In this document: one piece after another, positions 53,901 to 62,132 of the stretch
How positions within the stretch are numbered: the stretch's first letter is position 1
How the letters are laid out: each line of letters begins with the position of its first letter
NCBI RefSeq assembly: GCF_030695065.1
Contig: NZ_JAUYTR010000011.1
Span: 496,001 to 560,000 of the forward strand
Direction of reading: 5' to 3'
From: Sediminibacterium sp.
Lineage (GTDB): Bacteria; Bacteroidota; Bacteroidia; Chitinophagales; Chitinophagaceae
DNA: 64,000 nucleotides
Notes under the pieces: generated by a model
What the model was told of the DNA's origin: nothing
Databases searched by the model: none
Seen by the model: the letters and a program-made list of their open reading frames with translations, nothing else
Program-made: the position numbers and the translations under genes

Positions 53901-54002
53901 TCCACTCTCGTCTGTTACGGTTCCTGTGACAGTTCTGTTTTGAGCCTGTAGTTGAAACAGACTGAACAACAGACACAGGAATACTGTGACTAGTTTTCTC
54001 AT
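50916..54002 (-). CDS. SusC/RagA-like TonB-dependent outer-membrane transporter (pair 1)
   Basis: A 1028-residue outer-membrane protein. Signal peptide (ending LQAQ), carboxypeptidase-regulatory-like domain (about 22-100, RTVTGTVTDESGKPVSGAS), a TonB-box region LDEVVVTGYAREKKTQFAGA, plug with GVQSIAGAGAQPLYVIDGVP and GARGGTGVIVITTKKG, and a 22-strand barrel ending in aromatic residue (INF). No STN domain, so no direct FecR/sigma signalling is expected. It is the first gene of its pair; upstream is a 308-base AT-rich gap. Confidence 0.95.
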   Translation of the reverse strand: MRKLVTVFLCLLFSLFQLQAQNRTVTGTVTDESGKPVSGASVLVKGTTAGTLTKENGTYSLSVPSTATILVISGLNLAPKEVKIDKNNVVNVSLRSTVENLDEVVVTGYAREKKTQFAGAAAVLSGKVVETVPVGAFDQALQGRVPGMLVNSGSGQPGSSAQVTIRGVQSIAGAGAQPLYVIDGVPLPAFDMQTINPNDFESITVLKDANSAALYGARGGTGVIVITTKKGKAGPTNLTYRTQYGFTQAPDFTRMNLMETSDMFAYEERQRFNNTPGWTYSPRNPAIPAGMTAARKQFLYDSIGSINSNWADILYRTGVSKTHEFNLSGGNDKTRFFMSAGLFDQQGIDLGSQLTRYTVRFNLEHTADKLTVRFNNQIGYSISKFAEGDFQGNSPRNPFQMTYRAKTYENPYRADGSIIFGANTSLALTQVGNLLEGIANTKNRLNQIKVNSGLTVAYKILPSLTVQNTFGIDVSNDDNSRYVNPGSYIGSLQQFQSGLAQEGHRLTSQIINTSSLVFSKRIANIHEVEAGAYFEVVRGWSKGIGLTLFNLDPRLTETGQGAGALPVGAGQTTYPQNSSSAKSGFGIRSYFATARYTYDGKYSINANVRRDGTSRIVNQANREITTWSAGFVWNALKENFMANQRIFTDLKVRASYGIVPNIGSIATGGYGVPLNGVPNYQGPQVPTFGTAAYAGSTVVGLVPNNPGNPDLKIEKIQKLNIGIDFAVWQNRARFTVDVYNNRTVDLFVTQPLSGTTGFGSLSVNAGIMTNKGVEATVSVDVIKNKDFGFTVGANHSMNKNNIEDLGLVNEYFLGTFVIRKGLPYGSHYTVNYLGADPATGRPMYEGPTGTTVYSEAQAGRFAKFGTYLPKHQGGFNFDIRYKAITVSALFTYQFDVVRSNNTRNWITRGTPGYHTIVRASRELIDGQWQKPGDVKPFQSSIYDRGFTSSDLEDAKFLRFRNLTVAYQIPPIKTAGGTTIIKGARFYVQAQNLAIWSPWRGLDPEDNNNISLNEYPNPRTFVTGIDINF

Positions 54003-54259
54003 GATTCAGTTTTTAAGTTTTTGGATGGCTAAAATAGTTAAAGAATGTCTAAATACCATGTTTTATGGCATATTAAATGTTTGAACGGTAAAAAAAGTCG
54101 GTCAAATTGAAACCATTTCAATTTTAATTTATAGTTAATTCGTAATAACATTATTTATATATTACAATTAAATATATTGTATAAATTATTAAGAAAATCG
54201 TCGATAAAAATGGGTAATTTTTAATAATTCATCTTCAAAATGGGAATATTTCAAATAAA
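54003..54259. other. AT-rich intergenic region upstream of SusC pair 1
   Basis: About 257 bases without a gene, probably holding the promoter of the first SusC/SusD pair. On the minus strand TCAATTTG (54103-54110) differs by one base from TAnnTTTG, but no -33 TTTG is at the right distance. Nothing else stands out. Confidence 0.4.
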
Positions 54260-54287
54260 AGAGGCCCCGATTTTAATCGGGGCCTCT
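54260..54287 (-). terminator. Intrinsic terminator after SusC/SusD pair 2
   Basis: Stem AGAGGCCCCGA / TCGGGGCCTCT (11 bases, extendable by AT pairs) with a T/A loop, followed in the minus direction by TTTTATTT. It lies 24 bases beyond the stop of the second SusD gene. Its core GGCCCCGAT matches that of the terminator at 49361-49390. Confidence 0.85.
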
Positions 54288-54310
54288 AGAAAAATTAATT
54301 TCTTATCAAA

Positions 54311-55768
54311 TTAATTGTCTACACAAAGTGGATTCAACAATAATTCAGTTGAAGAAATAGGCCAGATATATTGTTGTGCAGTTGGTGCAATTGATGCAAC
54401 ACCGGGCTTAGCGGGTAAAGGCAAACCTAAACGAGTTAAGTCTGTTCCAGCTAATCCTTCCCCTAAAAATTCAATTCTTCTCTCTGTAAGAATTGCATCG
54501 GCTAAGGCATCTGAATTAGCAAAGTCAGCAGCAGTAAATACAGTAGAAGCATCAGAACGACCTCTGATTGCATTTAATAAAGCAATGGCTTGTGCATCAA
54601 CTGTACTAGTTGATCTTACTCTTGCTTCAGCTAAGTTTAATAGTACTTCAGCATAACGAATTACTGGGGCATAGTCTGTAAATATAGATGGCACGCTGTA
54701 TTTGGTTAAGTAGCTCTTACCGCCAAATACACCCACCATTGTTCTTCTTTTATCGGTTGTTTTCCAACCAACATTAGAAACAATACCTGTAGACAATAAA
54801 GAGTATTCACCATTACCACCATTAAAAGCAGCAGGTCCATAATAATAGCCCAACTGATTTTGTCCACCTGGTGCTTCATTAGAAGCAAAAGGCATAGAGA
54901 ATATAGATTCTGTAGTGGTGTATGTTTTAAATACATTGGTCACATCTGCTTGTAAAGCATGAGCTACTCCCGATGTAGCAGTAAACGGAGCAGTAGCACT
55001 TACAATCTTATTTGCTTCAGTAATTACATCTGCATACCTGCGCATACTCATATACACCCTTGTTTTTAATGCAATGGCTGTGTTTCTGTGTGCACGTGTT
55101 GTATTATTGAATGCAGAACTATTAGCTGTAGGCAAATTGGTTTCAGCAAAATTTAAATCTGCTAAAATTTGTGTATACACTTCAGCAACAGTTGCTCTTG
55201 CTTGCGCATAATTATCAGAACCAGTATTTCCTTTTAAACGCAAAGGAACACCTGGCTTAGACCCATTACCATCCCAAAAAGGACGAGCATATAATTGCAA
55301 CAAAGAATAATAGCTCATTGCTCTTAATAAACGAGCTTCTGCTTGGTAATTGTTAGAAACAGTTGCACCAACAACAGCAGTTCCTTTAGCAGCCATCCCA
55401 TCTAAAAATACGTTAGACAAGTTGATTACATAGTAAGCTCTTGACCAATGGTTCTGTACAGAATTGGTTGAACTGTTAGAAGGCGTATAGTTCCAAACAT
55501 CAAAACCAGTTACTACGTTGGTTCTGTCGTTCATGAAATCTCCTCCGCGGATATCATTAAAAATCATATAACGTCCGCCATACATACCGGCGTTTTTAAT
55601 AGAAGCATAAATTGAGCGAACCTGTCCTTCAATTCTGTCTTTGCTGTCAAATGCAGTAAGATCAGATATTACGTTGGTAGGAACCGGATTCACAAAATTT
55701 TCTTTGGCGCATGAGCTTAATTGAACCAGCCCAGCAGCCATCAAAACATATATAAGGTTCTTTTTCAT
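54311..55768 (-). CDS. SusD/RagB-like nutrient-binding lipoprotein (pair 2)
   Basis: A 485-residue lipoprotein (lipobox QLSSC, Cys 20) of the SusD family with helices such as QAEARLLRAMSYYSLLQLYA and the C-terminal RIEFLGEGLAGTDLTRLGL. It is the lid partner of the second SusC channel, 24 bases downstream of it, and is followed by the terminator at 54260-54287. Its sequence differs clearly from the pair 1 SusD, so the two systems probably bind different ligands. The ligand cannot be read from the sequence. Confidence 0.93.
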   Translation of the reverse strand: MKKNLIYVLMAAGLVQLSSCAKENFVNPVPTNVISDLTAFDSKDRIEGQVRSIYASIKNAGMYGGRYMIFNDIRGGDFMNDRTNVVTGFDVWNYTPSNSSTNSVQNHWSRAYYVINLSNVFLDGMAAKGTAVVGATVSNNYQAEARLLRAMSYYSLLQLYARPFWDGNGSKPGVPLRLKGNTGSDNYAQARATVAEVYTQILADLNFAETNLPTANSSAFNNTTRAHRNTAIALKTRVYMSMRRYADVITEANKIVSATAPFTATSGVAHALQADVTNVFKTYTTTESIFSMPFASNEAPGGQNQLGYYYGPAAFNGGNGEYSLLSTGIVSNVGWKTTDKRRTMVGVFGGKSYLTKYSVPSIFTDYAPVIRYAEVLLNLAEARVRSTSTVDAQAIALLNAIRGRSDASTVFTAADFANSDALADAILTERRIEFLGEGLAGTDLTRLGLPLPAKPGVASIAPTAQQYIWPISSTELLLNPLCVDN

Positions 55769-55792
55769 TTTTCTGAATTAATAGTTTAACAA

Positions 55793-58700
55793 TTAGAATC
55801 CAACATTTAAACCAATAGTAATAGTACGTTGGTTAGCTACTGTATTTCTGTCTATACCAAAGTTGGTAGTTCCATTTCCGTTTGAAGAAACTTCAGGATC
55901 TGGACCAGGATACTTGGTAATGATTAACAAGTTGTTTCCAGAAACATAGAATCTTGCATTAGAAATTTTTGCTTTGTCCAACAATGTTTTAGGCAGATTA
56001 TATCCAACAGTTAAAGTTCTTAACTTAATGAAGTCGCCTTTGAACACGTTGATATCAAGAGGGAAAGCTGATCCGTTTGATACGTTGTCTCCAAAAACTG
56101 GTTTTGGAAATTCTGTAACATCACCAGGTTTCTGCCATCTGTTTAAAACACCTACTTCATTATTCCAGAAACGCTGATCTCTTAAACCTGCTTGAGTACC
56201 ATAATATAACCAGTTACCCATTTGATAAGTAAACAATGCATTCAATTCAAAATTCTTGAATCTTAAATTGTTCTCCCATCCACCAAAAATTTTGGCATTG
56301 GTATTCTTGTAAACAATTGCATCGGCACTACTTACAGTTGGAGCAGTGGTTCCATCAGCATACATAAATCTTGCTTGACCAGCAGGAGCAACGTGTTGGA
56401 AAAACACTTGTCTTCCTTGGTTATTAATAAAAATTCTGCGACCAGTTGCTGGATCAACACCTGCTGAACGAGTAATAAATAACATACCAATTGGGTAACC
56501 AGGTAAAGTAATACTTGGATTTTCCAATCCACCAGTTGCACTCACTATATTATTAATTCCAGGAGCAAGAGACAATACTTTGTTGTCGTTGGTTGATAAG
56601 TTGAAAGAAGTAGACCATGAGAAGTCTTTCTTCTGAACCACGTTGTATTTGATATCAAATTCAAATCCTCTATTGTACATAGTACCAATATTCGTTGGAA
56701 TATTAGAAGGTAAACCTGCAGAAGGAGGTTGTGGAACAAACAACAATAAACCATCGTTGTTACTATTGTAATAACCAATTTCAGCTGTTAAACGATCATT
56801 GAATAAACCAAAGTTTAAACCAACGTCTGTTTTCTTACTAGTTTCCCAAGTTAAATTAGGGTTACCGGCTTGTCCGTATGCAACAGTTGCAAAACCACCA
56901 TACAAACCAGAACTATAAGAAGATAAAGATGCAAAGTTTCCTAAGCCACCAATATTACCCACTTTACCATAGCTGGCTCTCAATCTTAAGCTGCTGAAAA
57001 CCTGGTCTAATTTCATATTCTGTATAAACTTCTCTGTTAACACATCCCAGCTTGCAGAAACACCCCAGAATGTACCATACTTGCTATTAGCACCCAATTG
57101 AGAAGCTCCATCTCTACGAACATTCGCAGTTAAAAAATACTTTCTATTGTAGTTGTATTGTGCACGAGCAAATTCTGAATATAAATAGTTTTCGCCAATG
57201 CCTAAACCAGATGTATTTGGTGTAGCCCAACCGCCTTGGATATTGGTAAATGCAGGGTCAGAAACAGTAACACGGTTCAAGCCATAACTATTGTTATCAG
57301 ACTTTTGGTGCTCAATACCTACCAATGCACTCACTGTATGTTTTTCAGCAAATACTTTATCAAATTGTGCGGTAGTGGTCCAAACCCAACGCTTGTTTTT
57401 ATTAAAAATAGCAGTTGCAGAACCTGTGGTAGAGAAACCTTCACCTGATAATGGATGAGAGAAGAAATCGTTGTCTACCATTAAATAATCTAAACCGTAT
57501 TGAGTTCTAATAGCTAACCAATTGGTTGGTTTAAACTGCGCATACACATTACTAATGAAATGCTCACCATAACTGTTAGATCTATTTAAATCTAATGCAA
57601 TTTGTGGGTTATAGAAACCAACTTGGCCCAACTTATTACCCATAACACCAATTAAACCACTTGCTTGGTTATAAGAACCATTAGCTAAATAAGGTCCTAC
57701 GTTTGGAGCTGTAATTAATGCCACACGACCCATACCTGCAGTAGCAAATGCATCTCCTAAAGAACCAGAGCTGGTAGCAGCAGTATTTTGATCGCTGGTG
57801 TATTGAATTTTACCACCCATAGTAAAGAACTTACCCGCTTTGTGGTCAATATTCATCAATAAGCTCAAACGCTTGAAATCGTTTCTTTTAATTATACCTT
57901 GCTGTTCGGTATAACCTGCAGAGAAATAGTAATTAGTAGACTCGTTAGCACCAGATAAACTGATGGTATTGCTGTGTTGAATACCTTGACGATAAACAAT
58001 ATCTGCCCAATTGGTATTGATGATTTTTCCATCGGCACCTAAAGTGGTTGCAAATGCATTGGTTGCAGCATTAAAAGTACCCGCATTACGCAACGCTTCG
58101 TTTTTGTAATCGGTATATTGTTGTGCATCCAATACTTTTTGTAAACGCTGAGGATTACTAATACCAACCCAACTATCTACTGTTACTTTAGAACGACCAG
58201 GCTTTCCTTTTTTGGTAGTGATAAATAACACCCCATTAGCAGCACGGCTACCATAAATAGCAGTAGCAGCAGCATCTTTTGCTACGTCTACACTTTCAAT
58301 ATCGTTTGGATTGATAGAAGACAATACGTTACCAGCTGCACTGGTTGAACTACCATCCCCAGTAAATACTGCTACTCCATCAACTACAATTAATGGATAA
58401 GAAGACAATGAGATAGAGTTGGTACCTCTAATTCTAAGAACTGGAGGAGCATTCAATACGCCACTTGGAATAACTACTTGTACACCAGCTGCTCTACCAC
58501 CTAAAGCTTGTTCAAAGCTTTGTGTTGGTTTATTCGCCAATGCCTCTCCTTTTACGCTGGCAACACTACCAGTAAGATCCTTTCTTTTTTGAGTACCATA
58601 ACCAACTACTACCACTTCACTTAGTGACTTGTCTTCTTGGTTAAGGCCAACAGAAACAGAAGAAAGACCATTGATGTTTACATCTTTGGAATCGAACCCA

Positions 58701-58927
58701 ACATAGCTAATTCTAAGGGTTCTTACTTTCTCAGTTACTTGAATAGAAAAATTACCACCATTGTCTGTTAGTGCATTTTTATTTGCACCCACAGCGCTAA
58801 CGGTAACACCACTCAACGGTGCACCTTTGTCATCAGTTACCTTTCCAGTAACTGTTCGTGCAGTTTGAGCATATGCTTGTGCTACAAAGAGCAATGCACA
58901 TGTCAAAAAAACAGCTAGTTTTCTCAT
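55793..58927 (-). CDS. SusC/RagA-like TonB-dependent outer-membrane transporter (pair 2)
   Basis: A 1044-residue outer-membrane channel with signal peptide (AQAYAQ), carboxypeptidase-regulatory-like domain (RTVTGKVTDDKGAPLSGV), TonB-box region LSEVVVVGYGTQKRKDLTGS, plug with ALGGRAAGVQVVIPSG and GSRAANGVLFITTKKGKPG, and a large barrel ending NVGF. No STN domain. It imports an unidentified glycan, peptide or other nutrient with its SusD. It has a candidate promoter at 58992-59024, right behind the stop of the MMPL gene. Confidence 0.95.
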   Translation of the reverse strand: MRKLAVFLTCALLFVAQAYAQTARTVTGKVTDDKGAPLSGVTVSAVGANKNALTDNGGNFSIQVTEKVRTLRISYVGFDSKDVNINGLSSVSVGLNQEDKSLSEVVVVGYGTQKRKDLTGSVASVKGEALANKPTQSFEQALGGRAAGVQVVIPSGVLNAPPVLRIRGTNSISLSSYPLIVVDGVAVFTGDGSSTSAAGNVLSSINPNDIESVDVAKDAAATAIYGSRAANGVLFITTKKGKPGRSKVTVDSWVGISNPQRLQKVLDAQQYTDYKNEALRNAGTFNAATNAFATTLGADGKIINTNWADIVYRQGIQHSNTISLSGANESTNYYFSAGYTEQQGIIKRNDFKRLSLLMNIDHKAGKFFTMGGKIQYTSDQNTAATSSGSLGDAFATAGMGRVALITAPNVGPYLANGSYNQASGLIGVMGNKLGQVGFYNPQIALDLNRSNSYGEHFISNVYAQFKPTNWLAIRTQYGLDYLMVDNDFFSHPLSGEGFSTTGSATAIFNKNKRWVWTTTAQFDKVFAEKHTVSALVGIEHQKSDNNSYGLNRVTVSDPAFTNIQGGWATPNTSGLGIGENYLYSEFARAQYNYNRKYFLTANVRRDGASQLGANSKYGTFWGVSASWDVLTEKFIQNMKLDQVFSSLRLRASYGKVGNIGGLGNFASLSSYSSGLYGGFATVAYGQAGNPNLTWETSKKTDVGLNFGLFNDRLTAEIGYYNSNNDGLLLFVPQPPSAGLPSNIPTNIGTMYNRGFEFDIKYNVVQKKDFSWSTSFNLSTNDNKVLSLAPGINNIVSATGGLENPSITLPGYPIGMLFITRSAGVDPATGRRIFINNQGRQVFFQHVAPAGQARFMYADGTTAPTVSSADAIVYKNTNAKIFGGWENNLRFKNFELNALFTYQMGNWLYYGTQAGLRDQRFWNNEVGVLNRWQKPGDVTEFPKPVFGDNVSNGSAFPLDINVFKGDFIKLRTLTVGYNLPKTLLDKAKISNARFYVSGNNLLIITKYPGPDPEVSSNGNGTTNFGIDRNTVANQRTITIGLNVGF

Positions 58928-58991
58928 GCGTTTTTAGTTTTAGTTTAAGAGTTGTTAAATTTAGGCAGTTTTTTTATACGAAACGCTGCAA

Positions 58992-59024
58992 CAAATCGAA
59001 AACTTTCGTCCACTTATCCGCAAA
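58992..59024 (-). promoter_or_regulatory. Candidate promoter of SusC/SusD pair 2
   Basis: On the minus strand TTTG (59024-59021) and TCGATTTG (58999-58992), 21 bases apart, match the Bacteroidota -33 TTTG and, with one mismatch, -7 TAnnTTTG. The SusC start is about 65 bases further. Confidence 0.35.
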
Positions 59025-59033
59025 AGACACCTA

Positions 59034-61364
59034 CTATCCCCCTTTTTTACCAGAAATAGTTAATATTAAAACAGGTAATAATACCAGATTCGTAATTGTG
59101 CCCACCACCAATGTTAATGAAGTAAGCCACCCAAGTGCTTTGGTTCCCCCAAAATCACTAAAGCTAAAAATGATGAAACCAGCAATTAACACCAAAGAAG
59201 TGTAAATAATACTTATTCCAGTATGTTTAATCGTTTGAATTAAGGTTGGCCCAACTTCTTGTTGATGGGCAGGAAGTTCCTGTTTATAATTAATTAAAAA
59301 ACGAATGGTAACATCAATCACAATACCTAATGCTACGCTAAAAACCAATACAGTAGAGGGTTTCAAGGCAATGCCTACCCAACCCATAACACCTGCAGTA
59401 ACAATTAAGGGTATCAAATTAGGAATGAGAGAACTAAATAAAATTCTTACCGATTTAAACAGGTACAGCATGCAAAGTGTGATTAATAAGAAGGCCCAAA
59501 AAATACTTTCCTTTAACCCATTAATAATAAAACTCGACCCTTCCAGGAAACTTACACTACTTCCTGTAAAACTTACTTTATAAGTAGCCGTATCAAAAAT
59601 TTGATTGGCTTTGGTTTCAAAATTGGCCAACAATTCAGGCAGCTTAGCACTGCCAATGTCTTTCATGTTTACACTTATTCTGGCTTTCTGTTTATTACTG
59701 TCAATAAAATTATTGATCAATCTATTAAATGCACTTGAACCATTTGAGGCATTGCTGTCTTTCTTTGACTTTAAATAGGGGCCAATAAAGGCCAAATCAC
59801 TTTCGTAAGGAATGGCATAGCTTAATGTATCTCCATCATAAAATGCTTGTTTGGCAAACTTTAATCCTTCAACAAATGAAAGGGGCCTAGCCGTTGCATC
59901 TGAAGAATCTAAATAAGCGGAGAATTCATCAATGGCTGCAATGGGTTTAACAGAGCGCATTAAGCCGTTCTTCTTTTTAGTGTCTACAATAATTTCAAGC
60001 GGCATTACTCCCCCAAAATTTTCTTCAAACCATTTAAGATCTGTATAAATTTTATCGGCTTTGGGTAAATCATCCACAATAAATCCTTCGCTTTTGATTC
60101 TAAAAATTCCTAGTATTGAAATCAGCGTAACTACAATGGTAACAATATATACCATCCTAGTATGATGAAAAGCCCATCGCTCAATCTTTACTAAAATAGC
60201 AGCTAAAAATGCATTGTCTAAATACTTGGTATGTTTTATTTTTGGAGCAGGTAGAAAACTGAGTATAGGTGGAATAAAAAATAAGGATATAAAAAACAAC
60301 AATAAAATATTGATACCAGCAACTGCACCAAATTCTTTTAGCAATTGACTTTTTGTTAATGCAAACACCGCAAACCCAATGGCAGCAGCAATATTGCAGA
60401 ACAACGTTACAATACCCATTCTGCCTACCATGGTTACTAAGGCTTCTTCTTTATCTCCTTTTTCTCTGTATGCAGTATGGTATTTATTTAAAAAGTAAAT
60501 GCAATTGGGAATACCAATTACTACTACCAATGGTGGAATTAGAGCAGTGAGCAAAGTGATTTTATAGCCGAACAATACCAGTGTTCCTACGCTCCAAATA
60601 ACTCCCATCCCAACTACTAATAAACTCATTACAGTAGCACTAATAGAACGGAAGAAAATAAATAACGTAACAGCAGAAAGCAATAATGATCCTATTAAAA
60701 ACCAATTCATTTCATCTTTGATTCTATCACCAATGATGGTTCTTATAAAAGGCAAACCACTTAATTGCAATACAGATTTAGTATTCGATTCAAAAATATT
60801 GGTCTCTTTAACAATATCGTTAATGAGTATACTTCTGTATTTGCTATTAATGGAATCCTTGCTAACTGTAACGCCTAGCAAATAGGCTTTTTTATCTGGG
60901 CTATGTAATAGAGTTCTATAAAATGGCAAGCTCTCAAAAAGCAATTTTGCAGAATCTAAATCAGCTTGATTTGCGTAAGGAGGATTGAATATTTTTTGAG
61001 GAACCAATTGTTGGTTCACCGCATCATTTAATAAATTAACTGCATCTGGCACACTTAATACATCGTTTACACCTGGCACTTTTTTAAGTCTTTGACTTAA
61101 TGCATAAACTTCATTAAAAAAATCCTTCTCGTAAAACCGGTCAGATTGCAAACCAATTACCACCGTATTACCATCACTTCCAAATTGCTTTAAGAAATCT
61201 TGGTATTCAATAAACTTAGGATTATCGGTAGGCAAGGCTCTAGTGAAATCATAACTAAGTTGAACTTTAGACGCCTGCCATGCCATGAAAGCAGTAGCCA
61301 GAAATAAAATAAACAACAAACTAATTCTAAAACGTAAAATTGTTTTCCCTGCCTTATACCACAT
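59034..61364 (-). CDS. RND/MMPL superfamily exporter
   Basis: A 776-residue inner-membrane RND-type protein with duplicated halves, each with a large extracytoplasmic loop and about five or six TM helices (for example VIGIPNCIYFLNKYH and SVALGIVIDVTIRFLINYKQ). The pattern fits MMPL-type exporters of lipids or hopanoids rather than metal pumps. Start taken at the ATG at 61364; a TTG at 61388 is less likely. It is the third gene in a row after rpoN and the PAP2-like gene (57-base gap). Substrate unknown. Confidence 0.85.
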   Translation of the reverse strand: MWYKAGKTILRFRISLLFILFLATAFMAWQASKVQLSYDFTRALPTDNPKFIEYQDFLKQFGSDGNTVVIGLQSDRFYEKDFFNEVYALSQRLKKVPGVNDVLSVPDAVNLLNDAVNQQLVPQKIFNPPYANQADLDSAKLLFESLPFYRTLLHSPDKKAYLLGVTVSKDSINSKYRSILINDIVKETNIFESNTKSVLQLSGLPFIRTIIGDRIKDEMNWFLIGSLLLSAVTLFIFFRSISATVMSLLVVGMGVIWSVGTLVLFGYKITLLTALIPPLVVVIGIPNCIYFLNKYHTAYREKGDKEEALVTMVGRMGIVTLFCNIAAAIGFAVFALTKSQLLKEFGAVAGINILLLFFISLFFIPPILSFLPAPKIKHTKYLDNAFLAAILVKIERWAFHHTRMVYIVTIVVTLISILGIFRIKSEGFIVDDLPKADKIYTDLKWFEENFGGVMPLEIIVDTKKKNGLMRSVKPIAAIDEFSAYLDSSDATARPLSFVEGLKFAKQAFYDGDTLSYAIPYESDLAFIGPYLKSKKDSNASNGSSAFNRLINNFIDSNKQKARISVNMKDIGSAKLPELLANFETKANQIFDTATYKVSFTGSSVSFLEGSSFIINGLKESIFWAFLLITLCMLYLFKSVRILFSSLIPNLIPLIVTAGVMGWVGIALKPSTVLVFSVALGIVIDVTIRFLINYKQELPAHQQEVGPTLIQTIKHTGISIIYTSLVLIAGFIIFSFSDFGGTKALGWLTSLTLVVGTITNLVLLPVLILTISGKKGG

Positions 61365-61421
61365 GAAAAAAGGTTGAATGAGCTGCAAAGAAACAAAAAA
61401 ACAAGGTAATCAGAGGGTATA

Positions 61422-62123
61422 TTACATTACAAAGTAATAAGACAGTAACTGACAAATTGCACCAGCAGCTAAGCCAGTATACACTTCTTTAAACGAGTGC
61501 TCATTTAAAATCAATCGAGCCGTAGAAATTAAGCCTGCTAGTAGTAAAGCAATACTAATTGCTATTCCGTCTGTATTTTGATAATGAAATGAGGTAAGGA
61601 TTAAAGCCGCCGCAAATCCACCGGCTCCCATTGCATGCATGCTGATTTTATAACTATTATTGGCCAATAAGCCCGCAACCGAGCATATAAAAATACCCGT
61701 ATAAAAAAACTTCAATACTTCAGGTTGGTCAGGGAAATTGCGGCTTAAATAATGCATCCACCAATAAAAAAACATGGTAATGATATATGGTACAATTCGT
61801 TCCTTTTGTGTACGTAAAAATATCCCTGTACTAAACTTAAGCCGCCATAAAAGGAATACAGCAAACGCAGGAAAAAAAGCAGTCATCCAAAAAACACCAA
61901 ACAAGCGAAGTTTTAATTGCCAGTCGGTTATACCTGCAAATTCAAAAGAGTAATACTGCATTAGGTATAAAAAAAAGTAAGTGGGTATAAAGAGTGGATG
62001 AAAAAGATAGGAAAGTAACTTAGCAAAACCCGTAACAATAAAAGGCCAACTTGGGTTACTTAGAGATGCCTGTCTTGGCTCCTGCTGGTTATTGAAATAG
62101 TTGTTACTTGAGTCTGTTGTCAT
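61422..62123 (-). CDS. PAP2-like (degenerate phosphatase) membrane protein
   Basis: A 233-residue protein with about six TM helices. The C-terminal stretch ARLILNEHSFKEVYTG resembles the third PAP2 motif (SRxxxxxHxxxDVxxG), and the KISMHAMGAGG segment corresponds to the PSGH region but lacks the Ser-Gly-His. The first KxxxxxxRP motif is not clear. It may be a lipid-phosphate phosphatase relative or a non-catalytic family member. It is 9 bases after rpoN and 57 before the exporter gene, so likely one transcript. Confidence 0.7.
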   Translation of the reverse strand: MTTDSSNNYFNNQQEPRQASLSNPSWPFIVTGFAKLLSYLFHPLFIPTYFFLYLMQYYSFEFAGITDWQLKLRLFGVFWMTAFFPAFAVFLLWRLKFSTGIFLRTQKERIVPYIITMFFYWWMHYLSRNFPDQPEVLKFFYTGIFICSVAGLLANNSYKISMHAMGAGGFAAALILTSFHYQNTDGIAISIALLLAGLISTARLILNEHSFKEVYTGLAAGAICQLLSYYFVM

Positions 62124-62132
62124 CTAAAAAAA

